From Acidobacteriota bacterium (GTDB lineage: Bacteria; Acidobacteriota; UBA890): DNA of 5,222 bases. The notes under the pieces are model-generated. The model saw only the letters and a program-made list of their open reading frames with translations, searched no databases and was not told the DNA's origin. Below are positions 1-4,826 of the stretch, one piece after another; the first letter of the stretch is position 1; the number at the start of each line of letters is the position of its first letter. The translations under genes and the position numbers were made by a program. The DNA is taken from contig JADFNY010000287.1 of assembly GCA_022563115.1 (NCBI GenBank), positions 1 to 5,222 of the forward strand. The letters are read 5' to 3'.

Positions 1-151
1 TTTTGCATCTTGTGCCTGAGATCTGCTCGACGAATCTAGCGGTTAGGGTGGCAATTCCTGACAGCCGTTGTAGAAAGTTTAACGCCGTACGCTCCGCCGC
101 CAGAATGCTGCGTGCGCTGCCGCGTACATTCAGGACGTGGTCACCGGGCGT
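1..151 (-). pseudogene. nadC: nadC internal fragment (quinolinate phosphoribosyltransferase), 5'-truncated and cut by the window edge
   Basis: Reading the minus strand from about base 151 to base 2 gives 50 uninterrupted residues containing ERTALNFLQRLSGIATLT, preceded by PGDHVLNVRGSARSILAA and followed by ARFVEQISGTRCK. This is the hallmark block of nicotinate-nucleotide diphosphorylase (carboxylating), NadC, at the junction of its N-terminal domain and its barrel. NadC converts quinolinate and PRPP to nicotinate mononucleotide in NAD synthesis. The roughly 90 residues that should precede this block are absent: the DNA upstream (about 155-429) encodes a different protein in another frame. 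The frame stays open back to base 379, but that part does not resemble NadC. Downstream the gene runs off the window, so the catalytic remainder may exist there. Family assignment is very secure. Whether this is a dead remnant or an assembly chimera cannot be decided here. Confidence 0.85.
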
Positions 152-429
152 AGCTGCCGTCGCCCCCCGGGATTGCGCACCCGACGCATGTCGATGATCT
201 CGGCTTCGGCCTCGATGGTCGGACCTCCGTGCTGCATCGGGTGGACGTGGAAACGAACCCACGGAACGCCGCCCACCGTGAACGCCCGGAGATCGAACGC
301 ATGCAACGCCGAGGAGCGCGCGCCGGTGTCGATCTTGGCCTTGATGTTCTCCAGGCCGAGATCCGGCAACGACACCCATTCACGCCAGCCGATGATCGGC
401 AGCGCTTTCTTTCTCCGTACCTTCGCCAC
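130..429 (-). CDS. RimK-associated retropepsin-like zinc protease family protein, C-terminally truncated
   Basis: This 99-residue product opens with PIIGWREWVSLPDLGLENIK, then KIDTGARSSALHAFDL (Asp34-Thr35-Gly36, the retropepsin-like catalytic triad position), then GGVPWVRFHVHP and a DMRRVRNPGGRRQLRPV strand. These are the conserved features of the 'ATP-dependent zinc protease' family often encoded next to RimK-type ATP-grasp ligases. Family members are commonly about 140-170 residues. Here homology stops after RPV (about base 142), a TGA follows a few codons later, and the C-terminal half with the usual LLGR-type segment is replaced by nadC sequence in another frame. The start is GTG at 429-427: an in-frame TGA lies just upstream, and GAGGAGG sits 3 bases before the codon, an unusually tight spacing. 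It lies about 105 bases downstream of the transporter operon on the same strand. The product probably does not fold as a full enzyme. Confidence 0.8.
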   Translation of the reverse strand: MAKVRRKKALPIIGWREWVSLPDLGLENIKAKIDTGARSSALHAFDLRAFTVGGVPWVRFHVHPMQHGGPTIEAEAEIIDMRRVRNPGGRRQLRPVTTS

Positions 430-443
430 AGGCCTCCTCGCTC

Positions 444-525
444 AACAGGGTGCTAACAGGGTGCTGGAGAGCTCCCGGGGTGCCGTTGAGGGCACCGTGG
501 GGCAGGAGCTCTCCAGCACCCTGTT
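444..525. repeat. Repeat copy A: perfect 21-bp inverted repeat with tandem 11-bp duplication
   Basis: Arms at 455-475 and 505-525 are perfect inverted repeats starting AACAGGGTGCTGGAG. The 29-base interior holds a second small stem, GGTGCC (479-484) with GGCACC (491-496). The first 11 bases of the left arm, AACAGGGTGCT, are also present immediately upstream (444-454), making a direct tandem pair. The palindrome begins 9 bases past the stop codon of the transporter permease gene and ends 26 bases before the protease start. It could fold as a strong 3'-end hairpin for the transporter mRNA, but no T-run follows it, so a classical intrinsic terminator is not supported. Its left half matches copy B at 2839-2882. 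Confidence 0.9.
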
Positions 526-534
526 GCAGGCACA

Positions 535-2052
535 TTATGCCCCGGATTCGATCCTCAGGCCCCGCGGCACCAGCCAACGCTCGGCGAGCTCGAAGCACCC
601 CTGGGCGGCGAGCGCCAGCAGCGCCGCCGGGACGGCCCCCTCCATGATCAGGCTCTCGTCGGCGAGCCGGATCCCGGTGAGGATGGGCTGCCCGAAGCCC
701 TCGGCGCCGATCAGCGCGGCGAGCGTCGCGGTGCCTACATTGATCACCGCCGAGGTCTTGATGCCGGCGAGGATCGACACCGACGCCATCGGCAGCTCGA
801 CGAGCCGCAGACGCGCCGCCGGCGTGAGCCCGAGGGCTGCGGCCGAATCGAGATAGGCGGCCGGAATCGACATCAGCCCGGCGTGCGTGTTGCGAACGAT
901 CGGCAGCAGGCTGTAGAAGAACAGCGCCGCGATCGCCGGCGGGGCGCCGATCCCGAGCAGCGGGATCATGAAGACGAAAAGCGCCAGCGAGGGAATCGTC
1001 TGCACGATACCGACGACACCGAGGATTCCCAGCCCGAGCCGCGGCAGGCGGGCCGCCACGACGCCCAGCGGTACGGCGATGATGATGGCGGCGAGCAACG
1101 ACACCGAAACGAGCCACAGGTGCCCCCGCAGGTTGCGGGCGAATCGATCCAGCAGCCCCTCGAGAACGACCTCGGTCTGCAGGCCGAAGCGCGCCTCGAC
1201 GAACTCGGCGGCGACGACTGATTCGGGGACGAGCTCGAGCTTGGCGCGTGCGTTCATCGCCACCATCTCGCCCTCGTCGATGGCGCCCTCGAGCCCGAGG
1301 ATCGCCTCGACGACGGCCGGGGCGCGCTCGACGAGGTCGTCGCGGAACAGCAACACCGCCTGGTAGGCGGGAAAGTGGCCGAGGTTGTCCTCGAGCGGCC
1401 GGAGGCCGTAGAACTCGATCTCGGCGTCGGTCGAGTAGAGGTCGATAACATCGATGCTGCGGCTCTCGATGCTCCGGTAGGCGAGGTCGTGATCGAGACC
1501 GCGGACGTTCTCTTGCGGCAGCGCGTAGCGCGTCCGCAGGCTTGGCCATCCATCACCGCGATCCATGAACTCGTTGCTGAAGCCGAATCGCAACGCCGGA
1601 TGGGCCGCGAGGTCGGATACCGTGCGAATCTCGAGCTCCTCGGCAACGTCCTCGAGCATGCCGATCACGTAGGTGTTGTTGAAGCCGAGGTGACCGCTCA
1701 TGCGAACGCCGTGACGCTCCAGTTCGCGACCTACCTGGTCGTCACCGGCAACATCGGTGGCAGCCAGAATTTCCTCGACGATCGTACCGGTGTACTCCGC
1801 GTAGACGTCGATCTCGCCTGCCAGCAGCGCTTCCCACAGGATGCGGGTGCCACCGAGCTGCCGCCGGTGGTCAGCGTCGGCCCCGGCATGCTCGGCGAGC
1901 TGGGCGATCACCTCTCCCAGGACGACCGCCTCGGTAAACGCCTTGGAGCCGACGACAACGACCGGGCGCCCGTCGATCGGCGTGGAGCAGGCAGCAACGG
2001 CCAACAGCCCGACGAGTGCGCCCCTAGCAGGGCACTGAAGGGCGCGCCTCAT
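535..2052 (-). CDS. Osmoprotectant-type ABC transporter: fused substrate-binding protein and permease
   Basis: This 505-residue protein combines two parts of a glycine betaine/choline/carnitine-class (OpuC/ProWX-like) importer. Residues 1-22 look like a lipoprotein signal (VAAC, Cys22). Residues about 30-290 are an OpuAC-type binding domain, with GSKAFTE (35-41), DVYAEYTGT (82-90), LRFGFSNEFMDRGDGW (154-169) and STDAEIEFYGLRPLEDN (207-223). Residues about 310-492 are the permease, with about five hydrophobic segments, an EAA-type loop (402-432) that contacts the ATPase, and the family hallmark NVGTATLAALIGAEGFGQPI (438-457). The ligand cannot be read from sequence; betaine-type compounds are likely and other small zwitterions are possible. 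ATG at 2052 overlaps the upstream ATPase stop as ATGA, implying translational coupling. The order is unusual: OpuFB- and OpuA-type fusions in this family put the permease first. No frameshift is visible. Confidence 0.9.
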   Translation of the reverse strand: MRRALQCPARGALVGLLAVAACSTPIDGRPVVVVGSKAFTEAVVLGEVIAQLAEHAGADADHRRQLGGTRILWEALLAGEIDVYAEYTGTIVEEILAATDVAGDDQVGRELERHGVRMSGHLGFNNTYVIGMLEDVAEELEIRTVSDLAAHPALRFGFSNEFMDRGDGWPSLRTRYALPQENVRGLDHDLAYRSIESRSIDVIDLYSTDAEIEFYGLRPLEDNLGHFPAYQAVLLFRDDLVERAPAVVEAILGLEGAIDEGEMVAMNARAKLELVPESVVAAEFVEARFGLQTEVVLEGLLDRFARNLRGHLWLVSVSLLAAIIIAVPLGVVAARLPRLGLGILGVVGIVQTIPSLALFVFMIPLLGIGAPPAIAALFFYSLLPIVRNTHAGLMSIPAAYLDSAAALGLTPAARLRLVELPMASVSILAGIKTSAVINVGTATLAALIGAEGFGQPILTGIRLADESLIMEGAVPAALLALAAQGCFELAERWLVPRGLRIESGA

Positions 2053-2798
2053 CCGCCGCCTCCGAGTATCTCGCGCGCCCCACGCTGAGCGTGGACAAAC
2101 CGGTGGACGAAGTCCTCGGCGGGGGTTTCGACCAGATCGCGCAATCCACCCTGCTGCACGATCCTCCCCTCCCGCATCAACACGATCGTATCGCCGATAT
2201 ATCCCGCCTCGCCCATGTCGTGGGTCACCAGGATCACCGTCTTGTTCAGCGCCCGGAAGATCTCCCGCAACTCGCCCTGGAGCTCAGCGCGGATCATCGG
2301 GTCGAGGGCGCCGAGCGGTTCGTCGAGCAGCAGGATCTCTGGGTCCAACATGAGCGCCCGCATGAGGCTGACGCGTTGGCGCTGTCCCCCGGACAACTGC
2401 ACCGGATAGCGCTCCAGGGCATCGAGCGGAAAGTGAGTCAGGGTGGCGAGCTCGGCGACCCGGGATTCGATGCGCCCCGGATCCCATCCCAGGTGTCGAG
2501 CCATCAGGGTAACGTTGCGCCGCGCCGTCAGGTGGGGGAAAAGGCCACCCTCCTGGATCACGTAGCCCATGCGCCGGCGCACCGTGGGAAGGTCGGCGAC
2601 AGCGAGCGATTCGCCGTCGAAGATCACCGACCCGGTGTCGGGCGCCAACAGGCCGATCATCAACCGGATCAGCGTCGACTTGCCGCAGCCGCTGGGACCG
2701 ATGAGCACCGTGGTCTCGGCCTGAGCGATCTTCAGACTCAGCGGTCCGACGGCAACCTGATCGCCGAATCGCTTCGAGACTTCCTCGAGCTCGAGCAT
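2049..2798 (-). CDS. ABC transporter ATP-binding protein, OpuCA/ProV-like (osmoprotectant importer)
   Basis: This 249-residue cytoplasmic ATPase powers the importer encoded just downstream. It shows Walker A GPSGCGKST (34-42), Q-loop Gln82 within GYVIQEGGLFPHLT, signature LSGGQ (135-139), Walker B ILLLD with catalytic Glu160, D-loop ALD (164-166) and switch His193 (VTHD). All catalytic motifs are intact. The VIQEGGLFPHLT stretch and the pairing with an OpuC-type permease place it in the quaternary-amine transporter group. It lacks the C-terminal tandem CBS domains of ProV and OpuCA, which act as ionic-strength sensors and make those proteins about 380-400 residues long. Its activity is thus unlikely to be gated by that mechanism. 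Start ATG at 2798 has a GAAGGG Shine-Dalgarno-like stretch just upstream. It is the first gene of a two-gene operon and is divergent from the SRPBCC gene. Confidence 0.92.
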   Translation of the reverse strand: MLELEEVSKRFGDQVAVGPLSLKIAQAETTVLIGPSGCGKSTLIRLMIGLLAPDTGSVIFDGESLAVADLPTVRRRMGYVIQEGGLFPHLTARRNVTLMARHLGWDPGRIESRVAELATLTHFPLDALERYPVQLSGGQRQRVSLMRALMLDPEILLLDEPLGALDPMIRAELQGELREIFRALNKTVILVTHDMGEAGYIGDTIVLMREGRIVQQGGLRDLVETPAEDFVHRFVHAQRGAREILGGGG

Positions 2799-2816
2799 GG
2801 CCCTTCAGTCTACAAG

Positions 2817-2831
2817 CAGCTCATGGAGCTG
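2817..2831. promoter_or_regulatory. Short palindrome upstream of the ATPase gene
   Basis: CAGCTC-ATG-GAGCTG is a perfect 6-bp inverted repeat with a 3-base centre, 18 bases upstream of the ATPase start codon and inside its presumed leader or promoter. It could be a small operator or a leader hairpin. I see no convincing -35/-10 pair around it, and palindromes of this size arise by chance in GC-rich DNA, so this is a weak candidate. Confidence 0.2.
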
Positions 2832-2838
2832 TAGCCTT

Positions 2839-2882
2839 CTAGCAGGGTGCTGAAAAACTCCCGGGGGTACCGTTACGGGCAC
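2839..2882 (+). repeat. Repeat copy B: half element in the divergent intergenic gap
   Basis: CTAGCAGGGTGCTGAAAAAC at 2839-2858, continuing through CTCCCGGGGGTACCG to GGGCAC, aligns with 453-495 of copy A over 44 columns, with about seven mismatches and one gap in the G-run. The opposite arm found in copy A is missing; after 2882 the sequence diverges. It fills a third of the 145-base gap between the divergent ATPase and SRPBCC genes. Any promoters for those two genes must lie in or beside it. Confidence 0.85.
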
Positions 2883-2943
2883 ATGGGCGTGACCCCGGCG
2901 ACAAGAAGGACCCGACCCGGTGGCGCGAAGGGCGGAAGGACAG

Positions 2944-3474
2944 ATGAAAAAGATAGCGTTGGTTGGTATCGGTGGCATCGTGTTGCTCATCGGCACCGTG
3001 TTGCTCATCGGCGCCTTGCTCCCCGAGGACCACGCCGCCTCGCTGTCGGCGCGCTACGCCCAGCCGCCCGACGTCGTCTGGCGGGCGATCACCGAATACA
3101 ACGAGTTCCCCGCCTGGCGCCCGAGCGTCGATGACGTCGAGCCGCTCGGCGATGCCGGCGGCGCCACCGGTTGGGTGGAGCGGGGCTCGACCGGAGCTCT
3201 ACCCCTCGCCGTCGAGGAAGCGACCGCTCCGCGAAGGCTGGTGTTGCGAATCGCCGCCGACAACCTCGGCTTCGGCGGCACCTGGACCTACGAGATCCGC
3301 GCCGAAGAGGGCGGCAGCACCCTGACGATCACCGAGAACGGTACGGTCTCAAACCTGTTCTTCCGCTTCATGTCGCGCTTCGTGTTCGGCTACACCGCGA
3401 CGATCGAGACCTACCTTGTCGACCTGGGACACAAGTTCGGCGAGGAGACGACGCCACGGCCGGCGGGCGAGTGA
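2944..3474 (+). CDS. SRPBCC (START/polyketide cyclase-like) family protein with N-terminal membrane anchor
   Basis: This 176-residue protein has one N-terminal hydrophobic helix (about residues 4-26, MKKIALVGIGGIVLLIG onward), then an SRPBCC-type domain from about 30 to 166. The domain opens with the typical ligand-cavity pattern: a beta-strand (ASLSARY), then PPDVVWRAITEYNEFPAWRP, matching the P-x-x-V-W-x-x-I-x-D/E-x-x-x-x-P-x-W signature of polyketide cyclase/dehydrase-like proteins. A strand-rich middle (GGTWTYEIRAEEGGSTLTIT) and a long C-terminal helix follow. SRPBCC domains bind hydrophobic ligands; no catalytic role can be assigned. The domain would sit on one membrane face, probably the periplasmic or outer one. 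I chose ATG 2944 because GGAAGGA lies just upstream; an in-frame GTG at 2920 would add eight residues. It is divergent from the transporter and convergent with the Paa-like genes, so no operon partner is evident. Confidence 0.82.
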   Translation: MKKIALVGIGGIVLLIGTVLLIGALLPEDHAASLSARYAQPPDVVWRAITEYNEFPAWRPSVDDVEPLGDAGGATGWVERGSTGALPLAVEEATAPRRLVLRIAADNLGFGGTWTYEIRAEEGGSTLTITENGTVSNLFFRFMSRFVFGYTATIETYLVDLGHKFGEETTPRPAGE

Positions 3475-3483
3475 ATGCCTTGA

Positions 3484-3499
3484 CAGGGTGCTGAAAAAC
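3484..3499 (+). repeat. Repeat copy C: 16-bp core fragment
   Basis: CAGGGTGCTGAAAAAC is identical to the core of copy B at 2843-2858. It lies in the 72-base gap between the convergent SRPBCC and zinc-ribbon genes. Beyond base 3499 the match stops abruptly, so only one end of the element remains. The break coincides with the end of the possible GNAT remnant on the minus strand. Confidence 0.75.
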
Positions 3500-3550
3500 C
3501 TTGCTGATCGCGGCGACGTCGTCCTCGGGCGCCTCGCGGATTTCGATTAT
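3500..3550 (-). pseudogene. Possible N-terminal remnant of a GNAT acetyltransferase
   Basis: On the minus strand, 3550-3500 translates to IIEIREAPEDDVAAISK, which resembles the first strand and helix of many GNAT N-acetyltransferases (the IREA-x-x-ED-x-x-AI pattern). The following codons, from 3499 down, are the repeat core rather than GNAT sequence. The candidate overlaps the end of the zinc-ribbon gene by four bases, and no ATG precedes it; an in-frame GTG lies at 3580. With only 17 residues this could be chance. If real, it is a gene cut off by the repeat element. Confidence 0.3.
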
Positions 3551-3732
3551 TGGGGCTCGACATCCTCGCGGCGAACCCACTCAAACGTCGTGTTGCAGGC
3601 GTTGCAGTGGTACTGCGCGGTCATCAGGAGGGACCCGAACATGGCCAGCGGCTTGCTGTCACGGCTGCCGCAAAATGGACACTCCACGGCCCCGGGCAAC
3701 GCCGCGGTGTGGGGGGAAGGATCCTTTGCCAC
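3547..3732 (-). CDS. Small zinc-ribbon protein, like the C-terminal domain of PaaD
   Basis: This 61-residue protein has two Cys pairs, CPFC (18-21) and CNAC (43-46), around an AMFGSLLMTAQYHC segment. The pattern C-P-x-C-G-S ... FGS ... Y-x-C-x-x-C-x-x-x-F matches the zinc ribbon that ends PaaD, a maturation factor of the phenylacetyl-CoA epoxidase complex. In standard PaaD the ribbon is fused to a MIP18 domain; here that domain is a separate gene at 4827-5189. The start is GTG at 3732, 11 bases after the stop of the diiron gene, with TAGGGG overlapping that stop as the likely ribosome site; no upstream start is needed for the fold. A role in metal or cluster delivery to the diiron subunit is inferred from context. 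Because of its size it could be missed or given an over-long start overlapping the upstream gene. Confidence 0.75.
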   Translation of the reverse strand: MAKDPSPHTAALPGAVECPFCGSRDSKPLAMFGSLLMTAQYHCNACNTTFEWVRREDVEPQ

Positions 3733-3743
3733 GCGGCTGGCCC

Positions 3744-4526
3744 CTAGCAGGCGCCGGTGATCATCGCGAAGCAAACGTCGTCGAACTCCGGCACACCGTG
3801 GCGACGGCTGGCGTTGTTCCAACCGTCCCAGTCGATGTCGACGGCGGCCGCCGGACGCATCGACGTGTCCTCGAGCATCGGCGAGACCGTTTCGATGAAA
3901 CGGTCGCGCAGGCCGGCGGCGCCGGCGGCCAGAACTCCCGCGTCGTGAAGCTCGTCGAGCCCGTTGCCGGAGTCCGGCCCGAACCAGGCGATGCACTGCG
4001 GCCAGACACCGGCGATCGCCTCGTTCAATCGTTCGCCGGTCGCCGCGGGCCCCGCGGCCAGCCGGCGGACCCAAGCCCCGGCGTGCACCGAGTGATACTC
4101 CTCCTCGGCGAGCACCTTGCGCAGCCGCTGGGTCAGGGGGCGGTAGCTGCCCGCTAACGCCGAGCGCAGGTTCACGGTCAGCAACGTATCAACGAGGGCA
4201 TTGCTGACCACCAGGTCGACCCAGTCTGCGAACGGCCGATCGAGCGCTCCGATGCTGAACCACGTGCGGCGGTCGGTGTCGCGCGAAGCGTCGCGCGGAT
4301 CCTCGGGAAGATCGCCGAGAACACCGCGCAGAATACGGGCGTGCCCGAGCTCGAACTGCGCCATCGCGCTGGCCGCGATGTCGGCCTCGAGCTCCGGGGC
4401 ACCGGTACACCACTCGGCATAACGCAGGCCCAGCAGATGCTTGGTATCCGACATCGCCGTCAGCCAGTTCGCCAGGCTCTGCCGTGCTTCCGCGGCCAGC
4501 TCCTCGGGGTTGGCGATCGCCGTCAT
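3744..4526 (-). CDS. Ferritin-like diiron oxygenase subunit, PaaA/PaaC family (phenylacetyl-CoA epoxidase-like)
   Basis: This 260-residue protein of the phenylacetic acid catabolic PaaA/PaaC fold begins GLRYAEWCTGAPELEADIA (33-51), close to PaaC. It also carries the ligand pattern expected of a working carboxylate-bridged diiron site: Glu38, Glu59-x-x-His62 (FELGH), Asp113 in NALVDTLL, and Glu142-x-x-His145 (EEEYH). From about 100 onward it parallels PaaA, including WPQCIAWFGPD, LRDRFIETVSPMLEDTSM and DWDGWN. PaaC proper, a structural subunit, lacks these ligands, so this is either a PaaA-like catalytic subunit or an undivided A/C form. It presumably oxygenates a CoA-thioester or another aromatic; the substrate is unknown. 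ATG 4526 overlaps the PaaB-like stop (TGATG), and a GTG three bases earlier is also possible. It is shorter than E. coli PaaA (about 309) and close to PaaC (about 248). Confidence 0.82.
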   Translation of the reverse strand: MTAIANPEELAAEARQSLANWLTAMSDTKHLLGLRYAEWCTGAPELEADIAASAMAQFELGHARILRGVLGDLPEDPRDASRDTDRRTWFSIGALDRPFADWVDLVVSNALVDTLLTVNLRSALAGSYRPLTQRLRKVLAEEEYHSVHAGAWVRRLAAGPAATGERLNEAIAGVWPQCIAWFGPDSGNGLDELHDAGVLAAGAAGLRDRFIETVSPMLEDTSMRPAAAVDIDWDGWNNASRRHGVPEFDDVCFAMITGAC

Positions 4527-4747
4527 CACTCCGTCCCCTCGAAGGTGACGAGCGGCTCGAGCTCGATCACCGGGATGAGTGCGCCGCGCTCCACGACGAC
4601 CATTTCGACCCAGTTTTCCTCGTCGTAGGTAGTGCGCGCGTAGACGCGGGCGAAGTCGGTACTGGTGGCGTTCACCGTACCGACGTGCCCGAGCGGCTCC
4701 TCGCGCGTGCTGCGAGCGAACACTTCGTACAGCTGACCTATCGCCAT
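4526..4747 (-). CDS. paaB: PaaB-like small subunit of a phenylacetyl-CoA epoxidase-type oxygenase
   Basis: This 73-residue protein begins MAIGQLYEVFARSTREEP, then has LGHVGTVNATSTDFARVYAR and WVEMVVVERGALI. The PLYEVF-x-R ... H-V-G-S/T-x-x-A ... A-x-x-x-A-R ... W pattern is that of PaaB, the small subunit that bridges PaaA-PaaC units in the phenylacetyl-CoA epoxidase. E. coli PaaB is about 95 residues; the acidic middle loop is shorter here. I chose ATG 4747 because GGGAG lies six bases upstream and family homology begins right there; an in-frame ATG at 4777 would add ten unlikely residues. Translation is coupled to the downstream diiron gene by a one-base TGATG overlap. A repeat hairpin lies between this gene and the MIP18 gene upstream, so the two may or may not share a transcript. 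Confidence 0.8.
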   Translation of the reverse strand: MAIGQLYEVFARSTREEPLGHVGTVNATSTDFARVYARTTYDEENWVEMVVVERGALIPVIELEPLVTFEGTE

Positions 4748-4780
4748 CGTTGCTCCCGAGCGGCCCGGCCGCGGCATCCA

Positions 4781-4823
4781 GCCAGGTGCTGAAGAACTCC
4801 CGATGAGTTGTTCAGCACCCGGC
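4781..4823. repeat. Repeat copy D: hairpin between the MIP18 and PaaB-like genes
   Basis: GGTGCTGAAGAACTC (4785-4799) and GAGTTGTTCAGCACC (4805-4819) form a 15-bp stem with one mismatch and a 5-base loop, extended by GCC/GGC at 4781-4783 and 4821-4823. The stem is the same family as copy A, but shorter. At two stem positions copy A has G-C where this copy has A-T, so both keep pairing. It begins 4 bases past the MIP18 stop. It could limit read-through or protect an mRNA end, but no T-run follows. Confidence 0.85.
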
Positions 4824-4826
4824 TCG

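Noticed and set aside
444..525. Palindrome A as an integron attC site
   Set aside because: The ends do not fit the RYYYAAC/GTTRRRY core pattern, the flanking genes are multi-gene blocks in both orientations, and no integrase is visible.
444..525. Classical rho-independent terminator at palindrome A (and likewise at D)
   Set aside because: The stems are strong, but neither is followed by a T-run in either direction, so only a possible role at mRNA ends is kept.
380..1549. A 389-residue minus-strand frame overlapping the transporter fusion gene
   Set aside because: It is rich in Arg, Pro and Ala with no motifs and lies out of frame with the well-supported transporter gene. Its end also reads through the repeat and the protease start.
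137..2834. Long plus-strand open frames (137-856, 1375-2088, 2091-2834) opposite the protease and transporter genes
   Set aside because: They are antisense to proteins with clear family motifs, show no recognisable domains themselves, and are typical of GC-rich DNA.
2799..2943. Sigma-70-type promoters in the divergent gap
   Set aside because: I found no well-spaced -35/-10 pair on either strand that I would defend by eye.
3547..4074. A longer (175-residue) version of the zinc-ribbon gene
   Set aside because: The extra N-terminal part overlaps the diiron gene out of frame and is Arg-rich. Similarity begins only near the GTG at 3732.
3501..4157. Plus-strand 218-residue frame opposite the zinc-ribbon and diiron genes
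   Set aside because: It is a shadow of the minus-strand genes, with low-complexity composition and no family resemblance.
444..4823. CRISPR array
   Set aside because: The repeat copies are hundreds of bases apart, vary in length and enclose genes rather than spacers.
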